The position numbers and the translations under genes were made by a program. From JASHPR01 sp963815375 (GTDB lineage Bacteria > Actinomycetota > Actinomycetes > Streptosporangiales > Streptosporangiaceae), in NCBI GenBank assembly GCA_963815375.1, contig CAWFGX010000002.1, forward strand, positions 744,001 through 808,000: 64,000 nt of DNA, given 5' to 3'. Every line of letters starts with the position of its first letter. The first letter of the stretch is position 1. The notes under the pieces were generated by a model. It ran no database searches. It was not told where the DNA came from and saw only the letters and a list, made by a program, of their open reading frames with translations. This document shows positions 42,431 through 51,739 of this stretch, in pieces.

Positions 42431-43996
42431 CTATTCGCTGCCTGATCGCGGTGTCAGCCCAGGGGGACGGCTACCTGAGTTCCCCCGTAGCGAAAAGCTG
42501 GGGGGAGCGATACCCGCGTCCAGCCCTGGGGTACGGCCTTCCGCCAGCGCCGTCCCTGGGGAACGACCTCCCGGACCCGGCGCGGATGCCACCGCGGGCA
42601 CGCTGCCCTTGCCTGGCCGCCATGAGGTGATGCCGAGCAGGTTGGACATCATGGCAACCCGGTGCTCTGCGGTGATCGATCCGGCGCCGGCGTCTCCTTT
42701 GTCCCGGTAGCGCATGCCGTTGCGGCGGAATGCGGTGCCCAGGTTGATACCGTCGCGGATCACCTGTTCCCACGTTGCCGCTGGCGCGCTGACGGTCCAG
42801 TCAGCCTGCTCGCCGCAGTGCCCGCTGCCCGCCACGACCCTGCGTGTGGCCAGGTCCGTCAGCCACCAGGCATCGTCATCGGTGCTGCCCGGGGCCAGGG
42901 CGACCATCAGGAAGGGTCCGTCGCAGTAGGGCTTCCAGTCGCTGGTGAAGTCCTCGCCCATGCGGCGCAAGCCGTTCTGCAGCTGCTCGCTGACAAGCAG
43001 CGAGCCCGGTGGCACCGGCCCGGCGGCAGCATGGGAGGGCGCTTGCCGTGCTGCCGCCTGCCCGTCAGGGGCCACTCGCAGGTCGCCAGGCCTGGCGGCC
43101 GCGCCCCAGCTGTCGTCAACGCGTATATAACCCAGCCGGTCTGTGAGCTGGTTGATGACCGGGATCTGCGGCGACATCAGGTTCACCGGCACGGTCCAGC
43201 CGCGTCCCACCGACTCCCCGCTGATCTGCGAGGTGTTCCAGATCTTGAAATCGCCGGCCCCGAACCGCTCCCGCTCGCCGGAGAAAATAAGGGCGGAGAC
43301 ATCGTCGACCGGTGGGAGCCCGAGGAACTCGTAGATCCCGTCCGCGACCGTGTCGGGGTCGTCCACGAGATCCTCGTAGCGCACCCGGTGGCACGTCCCC
43401 GGATACCTCTCCTCCACGCCCAGGATCGCAGCGGTGTGGTCGGCCCAGTACCGGGACAGCGCGAGCACCGAGTTTCCGGGGGCACCGGCCACATAGGGCT
43501 CGAACCCGTAGTTGGCCAGCCCCCACGGGCAGGCCTCGATCCCGGAGGCGATCATGTCCATCGGGTGCCGGTGGAGGCAGATGAACTTCGCATCCGGAAA
43601 CACGCTCAGCAGCGCGTCTGCGTAGAGCTCGGTGCCCAGGTTCTTGTCGCAGTACCGCCGCTTGCCCCGCCGGGCCAGATACGGGCCTACGATCAGGTCC
43701 GCCGTGTGCCGGATCCCGGCCAGCGCCGTCTCCGGGATTCCGGAGGCCCCGTTCCCGCCACCAGGCGGAAGCGGAAGGTTCTCCATCGCCGACCACAGCG
43801 TGGTCAGCCGGGACACCACCTCGGGAAGCTTTAGTTCCGGCGGGCAGCCAAGCTCGGGGTGCGCGTCGAGGACCAGGCGGAGCAGTGTTGATCCTGACCG
43901 GCCCGTGCACATCACGAACACAGGGTTAGCCGAAGCCCCGGCGAACGTCTCGTAGCTGGGCACGCCACCTCCCGACCCAGGAGCGGCGGCGGTCAC
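42431..43996 (-). CDS. sulfotransferase with C-terminal SCP2-like domain
   Basis: 521 aa. The PAPS 5'-phosphate loop is TGRSGSTLLRLVLDAHPELG at residues 31-50; the 3'-phosphate region includes FICLHRHPMDMIASG. The sulfotransferase part ends near residue 300. After a linker, residues 330-450 (VSEQLQNGLRRMGEDF, WTVSAPAATWEQVIRDGINL, HRVAMMSNLLGI) look like an SCP2/sterol-carrier-type pocket, an unusual combination suggesting a lipophilic acceptor; the fusion call is by pattern. Its start overlaps the stop of the upstream unknown gene (43993-43996). Confidence 0.8.
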   Translation of the reverse strand: MTAAAPGSGGGVPSYETFAGASANPVFVMCTGRSGSTLLRLVLDAHPELGCPPELKLPEVVSRLTTLWSAMENLPLPPGGGNGASGIPETALAGIRHTADLIVGPYLARRGKRRYCDKNLGTELYADALLSVFPDAKFICLHRHPMDMIASGIEACPWGLANYGFEPYVAGAPGNSVLALSRYWADHTAAILGVEERYPGTCHRVRYEDLVDDPDTVADGIYEFLGLPPVDDVSALIFSGERERFGAGDFKIWNTSQISGESVGRGWTVPVNLMSPQIPVINQLTDRLGYIRVDDSWGAAARPGDLRVAPDGQAAARQAPSHAAAGPVPPGSLLVSEQLQNGLRRMGEDFTSDWKPYCDGPFLMVALAPGSTDDDAWWLTDLATRRVVAGSGHCGEQADWTVSAPAATWEQVIRDGINLGTAFRRNGMRYRDKGDAGAGSITAEHRVAMMSNLLGITSWRPGKGSVPAVASAPGPGGRSPGTALAEGRTPGLDAGIAPPSFSLRGNSGSRPPGLTPRSGSE

Positions 43997-44568
43997 CCGC
44001 TGCCCGTGATTCCGCCGACCTCTAGCTCCCTGGCGAGCGAGCTGGTCGGCCTGCCGTGACTGGCAGCGGCGATCTTGCTGGACAGCTCGGGCGAGCCGCG
44101 CCAGGCCCAGCTAGCCTCGCTGCGGCGCCGGAAGCTGGCTACGGTATCCGGCTTCGCAGCCCGCGACCAGGGGGTATGTGTGGCGACTGCCTCGACCATG
44201 TCCCGGGCAGTTCCCACGGGAAGCATCATGGCGCCAGCGTCCGCACCCCACGGCACCACCCGCCACTCCTGCCCGAGCGGGACACCGACGTACGCGGCAA
44301 GCGCCAGCGGCTCCAGCCCCTCCAGCAGCCCGTCCTCAAGCAAAGCCACCACCTGGGGCGGCTGGCCGCCAAGCGCCGGATCCATCAGCCGCGCCTGGTG
44401 CAGCCATTCCTCAGCCACATCACCGAAATCGGCGCCGCGCACCGCCGGGACTAGCGACACCGCGCTGTGGCCGTCTCGTAACAACCGATCCTCGAGCGCC
44501 TCGCCGACGGCGAGGGCCAGCCCGTCATCCTTGATGAGGATCAAGTACGTCTGCGGTGGCGTCATCAC
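43993..44568 (-). CDS. hypothetical protein coupled to sulfotransferase
   Basis: 191 aa with no signal or membrane segment and no recognised family. Notable sequence: TYLILIKDDGLALAVGEALE at the N-terminus, VPLGQEWRVVPWGADAGAMM in the middle, and a C-terminal SFRRRSEASWAWRGSP followed by SKIAAASHGRPTSSLARELE. The 4-bp overlap with the sulfotransferase gene implies a shared pathway or complex. Confidence 0.6.
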   Translation of the reverse strand: MMTPPQTYLILIKDDGLALAVGEALEDRLLRDGHSAVSLVPAVRGADFGDVAEEWLHQARLMDPALGGQPPQVVALLEDGLLEGLEPLALAAYVGVPLGQEWRVVPWGADAGAMMLPVGTARDMVEAVATHTPWSRAAKPDTVASFRRRSEASWAWRGSPELSSKIAAASHGRPTSSLARELEVGGITGSG

Positions 44569-44788
44569 TCGTAACCCTCTGTTATCCAGAATGTCCTCAG
44601 CCGTTTCCTGCCGCAGAGCCCTAACCGTGAAGTGCCCGGTATTAGCGAGCAGAAGAACATGCGACCACGCGCAGTCCTTATCGTACAGGGCATCGGTCCT
44701 ATCTCAAGGCGCCAATCGCGCCCGGAACAGGCAGCCCAGACCGAGTGCCCGGCCAGCCGCATAAGCCGCGGCGTTATCCTCAGACAAC

Positions 44789-45301
44789 ATGATCGTGATC
44801 GTGGGCGGGGTGGCGGGCAGCGGCAAGACCACGGTTGGAGCCCTGCTAGCCGGCAGGCTGCACTGGAACTTCGCCGACGCGGACGCCTTCCATCCGGTCG
44901 CCAACATCGTGAAGATGCGGTCCGGGGTCCCGCTCACCGATTCCGATCGCAAGCCGTGGCTTGCGGCGATCAATACATGGATGGATGAACGCATAGCCGC
45001 GGGCGAGCCCGCCGTCGCCGGCTGTTCCGCCCTGCGCCAGAGCTACAGGGACCAGTTGCTCAGCGGACGGCCCGAGGCGCGGATAGCGTTCCTTGAAATA
45101 AGCCGTGAGGTCGCACACGCGAGGCTGGTCGGAAGGAAGGGGCACTTCTTCACCGTGAAGCTGCTCGACAGCCAGTTCGCCGAGCTGGAGCCGCCGCAGG
45201 AGGGGCCCCAGCTCATCGTGGTCGATGCCACCCTTAGCCTTGACCGGATCGTCGCCCAGATCATCGAGCGCCTGGGCCTGGCCGCGGGCATCAGCCATTA
45301 A
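44789..45301 (+). CDS. gluconokinase
   Basis: 170 aa. P-loop GGVAGSGKTTVGALLAGRL, then WNFADADAFHPVANIVKMRS with the gluconate-binding acidic and His residues, PLTDSDRKPWL, and CSALRQSYRDQL. All are diagnostic of the GntK family, which phosphorylates gluconate to 6-phosphogluconate for the pentose phosphate pathway. No gluconate permease or GntR-type regulator is adjacent. The ATG lacks a clear ribosome binding site. Confidence 0.93.
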   Translation: MIVIVGGVAGSGKTTVGALLAGRLHWNFADADAFHPVANIVKMRSGVPLTDSDRKPWLAAINTWMDERIAAGEPAVAGCSALRQSYRDQLLSGRPEARIAFLEISREVAHARLVGRKGHFFTVKLLDSQFAELEPPQEGPQLIVVDATLSLDRIVAQIIERLGLAAGISH

Positions 45302-45340
45302 GATCTCGGTTGCCCGCAGTCCAAGACCAACGGAGGTCCC

Positions 45341-45775
45341 GTGACCAGCGCACAGAACGCTTCCGGCAGCCAGGCGGCAGCGGCCGACGAGGCCTCTGTG
45401 TACCGGGCGGCCCGGCAGGATAAGCCGTGGGGCTACGAGCTGATCTTTGCCGCGGTCGACGGCAAGTACGTCGGGAAGATCATCCACGTCGGCGCCGGGC
45501 ACTCGCTGAGCCTCCAGTACCACAACGAGAAAGAGGAGACGATCAGCGTTATCTCCGGGGAGGCGCTGATCGAGTACGGCCGGTCGGCCGACGAGCTGTC
45601 CGGCGAGCACTTCGGCGCTGGCGACACGATTCACCTGCCCCCTGGCGTGCTGCACCGCATTACCGCGATCTCCGACCTGGACTTCGCCGAGGCATCCACG
45701 GCCAGGCCGGGCTGGCGCGAGGACGTGGTCCGGCTCGAGGACCGCTACGGGCGGACCGGCACCACTGCGCCCTGA
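45341..45775 (+). CDS. cupin domain protein (mannose-6-phosphate isomerase-like)
   Basis: 144 aa. Cupin motif 1 reads GAGHSLSLQYHNEKEETISV with the metal ligands His, His and Glu; motif 2 reads GDTIHLPPGVLHRI. The N-terminal KPWGYELIFAAVDGKYVGKI resembles the guanylyltransferase/isomerase cupins that act on nucleotide sugars or sugar phosphates. It follows gluconokinase by 39 bp on the same strand, and sugar metabolism is a reasonable guess. The last 31 bp overlap the end of the convergent SIMPL gene. Confidence 0.82.
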   Translation: MTSAQNASGSQAAAADEASVYRAARQDKPWGYELIFAAVDGKYVGKIIHVGAGHSLSLQYHNEKEETISVISGEALIEYGRSADELSGEHFGAGDTIHLPPGVLHRITAISDLDFAEASTARPGWREDVVRLEDRYGRTGTTAP

Positions 45776-46464
45776 TACTCGGCGTCAACCCGCGCGAGGT
45801 CCGGCTCAGTGAGCGTGAACCGGGCCTCGACGCTCGCCCGCACCACCTGCTTCGCCGGGACCAGGTCGAAGCCGAACTCCTCAGGGGCTGCGGCGCGCAC
45901 CCTGTGCGGCAGCCGGGATGACGGCCGGGTCAGTGCATCGGCCTGCCCCCGCGAATCGGTCAGCAGCCTGGCATCGGCCAGCTCGACCAGTCCGGCCAGC
46001 TCGGTACCCAGGGCAGCTGCGTAGTCACGGGCGCGCCGCACGGCGTCCCTAACCGCTGCCACCCGGACCCGGCCGTACACCGGGCTGCCCACCCGAAGCT
46101 CCCACCACGGCCCGCCGACCTCAATCTGGTCCTGCTCGGCTAGCTGGGCCATCAGCTCGCCCAGCCGGTCGAACCCGGTGACAGTGATCGCGTGGTACAC
46201 CGCGCCGTGATAACCCGCGTCCGTGCCCGTCGCCCGGCTGGGCAGACGGGGACTGACCCGCACCGCAGAACTCTCCGTCCGCTCGATCGCATCGGGGAAG
46301 CTCGCGAGGATCTTGTCCACCGCGACAGCGCGCTCGTTCAGCAGCTGCAGCGTCGTCGCCTGGTCCTTCTCGGTGGCCGCCACGCTCACGTCGATGCGGG
46401 CCACCTCCGCGGGAACTTCGAGGACTGCCTCGCCTCGGACGGCGAGCAACGGCGGCTCTGGCAT
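45745..46464 (-). CDS. SIMPL domain (DUF541) protein
   Basis: 239 aa from ATG 46464, five bases after AGGAG. VRGEAVLEVPAEVARIDVSV opens the domain, and VRDAVRRARDYAAALGTELA is the helical part of the BP26/YggE fold. The usual signal peptide is absent, so this copy appears cytoplasmic. YggE proteins are linked to oxidative stress tolerance, but their biochemical role is open. Confidence 0.85.
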   Translation of the reverse strand: MPEPPLLAVRGEAVLEVPAEVARIDVSVAATEKDQATTLQLLNERAVAVDKILASFPDAIERTESSAVRVSPRLPSRATGTDAGYHGAVYHAITVTGFDRLGELMAQLAEQDQIEVGGPWWELRVGSPVYGRVRVAAVRDAVRRARDYAAALGTELAGLVELADARLLTDSRGQADALTRPSSRLPHRVRAAAPEEFGFDLVPAKQVVRASVEARFTLTEPDLARVDAEYQGAVVPVRP

Positions 46465-46481
46465 GCGCTCTCCTGAGGTCA

Positions 46482-46850
46482 TTGGAGCGACATTATCGCG
46501 TTATCGCAGGCCAAGGCCATGGCAAGGTGGTGCATCCGGTCATATTGGTGAGTGCACAGCCGCTTTCTTACGGCACCGGCCGCGACCGCAGCCGTGATCG
46601 CCTGCGCACCCGGGCTCCGGCGGGCCGCTCCCTCCCCCGGCGCGCCGCTGGCGCCCGAGCCCCAGCCCCGCCGCCGCTGCGCTCCGCGGTTCCCTCCGTG
46701 CAGCCACCGGAGGTGCCGGATTTCGGGCCGGTTGCGCTGCATGCGTGCGACGATGCAGGGTGGGACCTAATCCCGGAATGGATGCTACGCAGCGGAGCGG
46801 AATGCCCCTGGCGCACCTCGGCTTACCGAGGCCCCGTCCATGAGCGGTAG
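46482..46850 (+). other. possible small gene or remnant before the AfsR-type regulator
   Basis: The 392-bp space between SIMPL and the regulator contains one frame ending 6 bp before the regulator start. Its last 45 residues (PEVPDFGPVALHACDDAGWD, then LIPEWMLRSGAECPW) look protein-like, while its first 70 residues do not. A signal-peptide-like start exists in another frame at 46552, so a frameshift or deletion remnant is possible. I would not call it a gene without homologues. Confidence 0.25.
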
Positions 46851-46856
46851 GCGATT

Positions 46857-49800
46857 ATGGCACCAGTCAGCGAATTCCGAGCGCTCGGACCAGTCGAGCT
46901 ATGGTCGGACGGCCAGCGGCAGGATCTCGGGTCCGCGAGGGCGCGGTGCATTCTGGCGATCCTCTTGCTGACACCGCGCACAGTCGTGCCGGCTGAGGCT
47001 CTCATTGACCACGTCTGGGACGACAGCCCCCCGGCCAAGGCCAGGGAGAACCTGTCGGTCTACGTGGCCAGGCTCCGCGCGTCGCTGCGGCAGGCCGCCG
47101 GCGACGGGGTGCAGCTCGTCGCTCGTGCGGGGGGCTACACGCTGGACGTCGACCCCGAGGCGGTCGACGTGCACCAGTTTCGCCGGCTGCGTCGCCAGGC
47201 TGAAGCGCTGGCTGCCGGCGGCGACCGTGATCTGGCAGCGGCTGCGCTGCGGGAGGCTGAGGGGCTCTGGCGCGGGCAGGCGCTGGCCGGAGTCAGCGGA
47301 GACTGGGTAGCGCGGATGCGTGACGGCCTGGAGGAGGAGCGCCGCGCGGCGATTCTGGAGCGCGTCGGGTACGAGCTGGAGCTTGGCCGCCATGCCGACC
47401 TGGTCGGCGAGCTCGGTCATCTGCTGGCGCAATACCCACTCGACGAGACGCTCGTCGGCTACCAGATGACCGCCCTGTACTGGAGCGGCCGCCAGACCGA
47501 CGCGCTGGCCTTGTACCGGGAGACTCGAGACCGCCTGGTCGCCGAGCAGGGCGCCGAACCGGGGCCGGCCCTGGCCGAGCTGCATCAGCGCATCCTGGGC
47601 CGTGACGCCGAGCTGGCTCCATCCCTGGCCCATCGCCCTGGCCGGGCGCCACTGGACACCCTGCCACCTGGGCCAGCAGAGTTCGTCGGCCGCGATGCGG
47701 CGCTAGCGCAACTAACCCGCGAACACGACGACAGGCCGCGGATAACCGTGATCGACGGCATGCCCGGCGTGGGTAAGACCGCGCTGGCGGTCCGCGCGGC
47801 CCGGCTGGTCCGCGGGCAGTACCCGGACGGCGCGCTCTACGTCGACCTGGGTCCTGGCGAGCCGCTGGAGCCGGCCGAGGCGCTGCACCGGCTGCTGCGG
47901 ATGCTGGGCCTGCCCGCCTCTCAGATCCCGGACACCGTCGGCGACCGGGTCGCGCTGTGGCGTGCCCAGCTCACCCGCCGGCACGTCGTCGTGATTCTGG
48001 ACAATGCGGCCCGGCCGGACCAGATCCGGCCGCTGCTGCCTGACTCGGGCGATTGCCTGATCGTGATCACTACCAGGCGACGACTCGGCGACATGGGCGG
48101 TGGCCCGGCGCTGACCCTCGACGTGCTCGACCCCGACGATGCAGCCACACTGTTCACCCGGATCGTCGGCGGGGACCGGGCCCATGATGCGGACCAGGTC
48201 GCTGAGATCGTGCGGTTGTGCGGCTGGCTGCCGCTAGCGGTCCAGCTCACCGCCAGCCGGGTCACGCGCGACTCCGGGCTGAGCCTGGCCAGCCTGGTGG
48301 AGGAGCTGTCGCAGTCGGCGGCGCAGCTCGGCGGGACCGGCCCGGCCTGCCCGGAAGTGATGGCTGCCTTCGACCTGTCCTACCAGGCGCTCGAACCTGA
48401 CCATCAGCGGATGCTCCGCCGGCTCGGCGCCAGCCCGTGTGCCGAGGTCAGCCTGCATGCAGCCGCGGCGCTGGACAGCTGCACGGTCGCCGCGGCAGAG
48501 CAGGCTCTCGGGGTCCTGCTCGATGGTCACCTGCTGACCAGGTCCCCGGATGGCCAGTTCCGCTTTCACAACCTCATTCGCGAGTACGCGGCCGTGCGCG
48601 CTGTCCGCGATGACTCCGGGGCCGAGCGGCGCCTGGCCGTCGCCAGGCTCCTTGACTACTACCTGTGCGCCGCTGACCGGGCCGACAGGGTCCTGCACCC
48701 GTTCCGCCGCCGGGCGCCGCTGCCTGCCCCCTCGCAGCTGCCCGCCGGGCTGGCGCTGCGCACGCCGGAGGACGCGGCCGCCTGGCTGGCGTCGGAGTGG
48801 CGCAGCATTCTGCTGGCCGCCGTGTTCGCGGGCCGACACGAGTGGAAGGCCATGTGCACCGACCTGGCCTGGCTGCTGGCCGAATGGCTTGAGGCTGGGG
48901 CGTACTGGGACGAGGCGGTCACCGCTCACGCCGCGGCCTTGCAGGCCGCCCGCGAACTGACCGACCCGGCCCGGATCGCCCGGGCGGCAGTCGCACTCAG
49001 CGCGATGCGCCAGCGAACCGGGCATCATGACGAAGCACGCCGGCTCGCCGAGGAGGCTGCGGCGACCTACCGGGGCCCCGGCGACCCTGGTGGCGAGGCC
49101 GACGCCATGGACCAGCTGGGAATGGCGCTTCAGCTGACCGCCCACGCTCGTGAGGCCCTGGCCTACTTCGGCGAGGCCAGGGCCTTGTACGGCGAGGCAG
49201 GGGACCAGCGCGGTGTCGCTGATGCCCTGAGCCATGCCGGGATCGCCTCCTGGCATCTGGGCCGCTTCCAGGAGGCGACCGACTACCTGCGCGACGCGCT
49301 GTCGCTCTACGGCGAGGTCGGCGACAGACGCGGCGAGGCCAAGGCGCACAACAACCTCGGCCGGATCCAGCTCTACCAGGGCTACCACCGGGAAGCCCTC
49401 GACTCCTACCAGCGGTCACTAGACATCTTTGAGGAAATAGGCAGCCCACAGCAGACCAAGGCGATCCTGTATCACAACATCGGCGCCGTGCAGCATTACG
49501 AGGGCAATCTGGACGAGGGCCTTGCCGCCTGCCGGCGGGCGCTGGCCATCTACCGCAGCATTGGCGACCTTCCGAACGAGGCGGACGTGCTCAACGACAT
49601 CGGCGCCATCTACCGGAGCGGTGCCCTGTATGACCAGGCGCTAGCCCAGCACCAGGCGGCCAGGGCGGTCGCCGAGCAGGTCGGCAACCTGAACCAGCAA
49701 CTGGTCGCGCTGCGCGGGATCGCCGACGTGCACCGCGGCTCCGGCGAGTACGAACAGGCGCTCGATGATTACGAGACGGCCCTTCGCCTGGCACGGGAGA

Positions 49801-49997
49801 TCGGCGACCCTTATGAGGAAGGCAAGATCCTCCAGGGGATGGCCGAGTCGGCGCTCAGCGCACAGCGGCCGGCAGCTGCCCGGATAACGTACCGGCAAGC
49901 ACTGGACATCTTTGAGCGTCTGGGCGTCCCCGAAGCGGAGTCGGCCCGGATACGCCTGCAGACCATCGACCGGACCGCGAGCCTGCGGATCTCCTGA
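46857..49997 (+). CDS. AfsR/SARP family transcriptional regulator with NB-ARC and TPR domains
   Basis: 1046 aa. The N-terminal winged helix (FRALGPVELWSDGQRQDLGS, then LLTPRTVVPAEALIDHVW) and bacterial transcriptional activation domain (FRRLRRQAEALAAGGDRDLA) define SARP. An NB-ARC ATPase follows with P-loop GMPGVGKTALAVRAA around residue 300 and Walker-B-like HVVVILDNAARPDQI. The C-terminal 350 residues are about eight TPR repeats (YREALDSYQRSLDIFEEIG, DVLNDIGAIYRSGALYDQAL). Regulators of this plan integrate phosphorylation or ligand signals to activate secondary metabolism. It is the likely controller of the downstream nitric oxide synthase unit, by proximity. Confidence 0.93.
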   Translation: MAPVSEFRALGPVELWSDGQRQDLGSARARCILAILLLTPRTVVPAEALIDHVWDDSPPAKARENLSVYVARLRASLRQAAGDGVQLVARAGGYTLDVDPEAVDVHQFRRLRRQAEALAAGGDRDLAAAALREAEGLWRGQALAGVSGDWVARMRDGLEEERRAAILERVGYELELGRHADLVGELGHLLAQYPLDETLVGYQMTALYWSGRQTDALALYRETRDRLVAEQGAEPGPALAELHQRILGRDAELAPSLAHRPGRAPLDTLPPGPAEFVGRDAALAQLTREHDDRPRITVIDGMPGVGKTALAVRAARLVRGQYPDGALYVDLGPGEPLEPAEALHRLLRMLGLPASQIPDTVGDRVALWRAQLTRRHVVVILDNAARPDQIRPLLPDSGDCLIVITTRRRLGDMGGGPALTLDVLDPDDAATLFTRIVGGDRAHDADQVAEIVRLCGWLPLAVQLTASRVTRDSGLSLASLVEELSQSAAQLGGTGPACPEVMAAFDLSYQALEPDHQRMLRRLGASPCAEVSLHAAAALDSCTVAAAEQALGVLLDGHLLTRSPDGQFRFHNLIREYAAVRAVRDDSGAERRLAVARLLDYYLCAADRADRVLHPFRRRAPLPAPSQLPAGLALRTPEDAAAWLASEWRSILLAAVFAGRHEWKAMCTDLAWLLAEWLEAGAYWDEAVTAHAAALQAARELTDPARIARAAVALSAMRQRTGHHDEARRLAEEAAATYRGPGDPGGEADAMDQLGMALQLTAHAREALAYFGEARALYGEAGDQRGVADALSHAGIASWHLGRFQEATDYLRDALSLYGEVGDRRGEAKAHNNLGRIQLYQGYHREALDSYQRSLDIFEEIGSPQQTKAILYHNIGAVQHYEGNLDEGLAACRRALAIYRSIGDLPNEADVLNDIGAIYRSGALYDQALAQHQAARAVAEQVGNLNQQLVALRGIADVHRGSGEYEQALDDYETALRLAREIGDPYEEGKILQGMAESALSAQRPAAARITYRQALDIFERLGVPEAESARIRLQTIDRTASLRIS

Positions 49998-50229
49998 GCT
50001 GCCGCACCCGCCCGCTAGCAACGGACGGCGTGACCACGGCGGGAGCAGGCGTCAAGCTCGCTGCAACCTCGCCATCCGGGCCGGCAGCGCACGATAGCAG
50101 CGCACGACAGCTGCGCCAGGTCGCGGCCAGGCAGGCTGCGAACGTCACCTGCTGCGGCCTGCCCGCTACCACGGAACGGGCCGCGCCAGCCGTGGAGGTC
50201 TGGTCGGTCTATCCGGTGGTCAGAGCACT

Positions 50230-51603
50230 GTGGCCGGAGGCGGTCGCGTTTCAGGCCCGCCTCCTGCCGTCGCAGACCTGCGGTCGCTCAGCTTTGGCCG
50301 CCCGCTGAGTGACGGCGACTCGTTCAGCCTGGACAGCCTGATTGCCAGCGCCGAGGAGTTCATCACGCTGTTCCACTGCGAGAGACGCGCTGGGCCGCCC
50401 GGCCGGCGGCTGCGCCAGGTCGTCCGCGAGATTACGGCGACCGGGACATACTGGCACACGCCGGATGAGCTGGAATTCGGCGCCCGCGTCGCCTGGCGGA
50501 ACAGTTCGCGGTGCATCGGCCGGCTGTACTGGAACAGCCTGCGGGTACGCGACCGCCGCGAGATCACCTCGGCGGCGGATATCGCAGCCGAGGCGGTCAC
50601 CCACCTGCGTGAGGCCACCAACGGCGGCCGGATCCGCCCAGTCATGACGGTTTTCGGACCCGACGCGCCCGGCCGGCCTGGCCCGCGGATCCTCAGCCCG
50701 CAGCTCGTCCAGTACGCCGGATACCACGCGCCCGGGGGGGCCGTCACCGGCGACCCGGCCAGCGCGGACGTCACCCGCCTCGCCTTTGACCTGGGCTGGC
50801 CCCGTCCCGAGCCGACGAGCCGGTTCGACATCCTGCCGCTCATCGTGCAAGAAGCAGGCGCAACTCCCACGCTGCACGAGATGCCCGCCGACGCGGTGCT
50901 GGAGGTCCCGATCGTCCACCCGGAGCTGGACTGGTTCGCCTACCTGGGGCTGCGCTGGTATGCCGTCCCGGTGATCAGCAACATGTACCTGGACGTCGGC
51001 GGGGTTTGTTACACAGCCGCGCCCTTCAACGGCTGGTACATGTGCACCGAGATCGGGTCACGTGACCTGGGCGACGCCGGCCGTTACGACCAGCTGCCCC
51101 TGATCGCAGAACACATGGGCCTGTCCACGGCCAGCGACCGGACCCTGTGGAAAGACAGGGCGATGACCGAGCTGAACCTCGCGGTCTTGCACTCGTTCAC
51201 CGCAGCCGGCGCCACGATTGCCGATCATCACACGGAGTCGGTTCGGTTCCTGCAGCACATCGAACGCGAGCAGCGCCAGGGACGCGTGTGCCCGGCGGAC
51301 TGGACCTGGATCGTTCCGCCCGCCGCATCGTCCGCGACCCCGGTCTTCCACCGCTATTACCAGAACTTCGACCAGACGCCCAACCTCTACCGCCACCTGG
51401 CACTCCCCCGGCCGGAGGCGGACCCGGACCAGCTCCGGGCCAGCCTGCCGCAGGTGCCGCATGGCAGTCTGCCGGGCACTGGCCAGACGGGCCCGGTGGG
51501 TCCGCAGGACCTGTCTGCGATGCGCCGTGCTGGCCGGCACCACGGACGCCGCCGCCCGCTGAGGCGAGCGCTAGGGCGGGCTCGTACCGGACGCCACGCC
51601 TGA
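50230..51603 (+). CDS. nos: nitric oxide synthase oxygenase
   Basis: 457 aa from GTG 50230. The heme-thiolate cysteine is Cys95 in VAWRNSSRCIGRLYW. RYDILPL-like RFDILPLIVQEAG, the arginine-binding region PFNGWYMCTEIGSRDL with its Glu, and HHTESVRFLQHIEREQ are all conserved. There is no reductase domain, as in bacterial NOS, so electrons come from cellular flavoproteins. The product oxidises L-arginine to citrulline and NO. The C-terminus extends about 60 residues beyond the usual end (after FDQTPNLYRHLALP) as a Pro/Arg/Gly-rich tail. The NOS domain begins only near residue 35, so the start is uncertain. Confidence 0.93.
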   Translation: MAGGGRVSGPPPAVADLRSLSFGRPLSDGDSFSLDSLIASAEEFITLFHCERRAGPPGRRLRQVVREITATGTYWHTPDELEFGARVAWRNSSRCIGRLYWNSLRVRDRREITSAADIAAEAVTHLREATNGGRIRPVMTVFGPDAPGRPGPRILSPQLVQYAGYHAPGGAVTGDPASADVTRLAFDLGWPRPEPTSRFDILPLIVQEAGATPTLHEMPADAVLEVPIVHPELDWFAYLGLRWYAVPVISNMYLDVGGVCYTAAPFNGWYMCTEIGSRDLGDAGRYDQLPLIAEHMGLSTASDRTLWKDRAMTELNLAVLHSFTAAGATIADHHTESVRFLQHIEREQRQGRVCPADWTWIVPPAASSATPVFHRYYQNFDQTPNLYRHLALPRPEADPDQLRASLPQVPHGSLPGTGQTGPVGPQDLSAMRRAGRHHGRRRPLRRALGRARTGRHA

Positions 51604-51739
51604 CGAAGGCTGAACGCCAGGCCGCAAGACATGCGTCAAGGTAACTGCAGCCAACGCAAAACACACTGGGAACCCAGTGCCCACCGGGCTGGCCGGGCCA
51701 CGGAGTCGCCAGTCCTCAGGATCCGCCATCGGAGGGATC

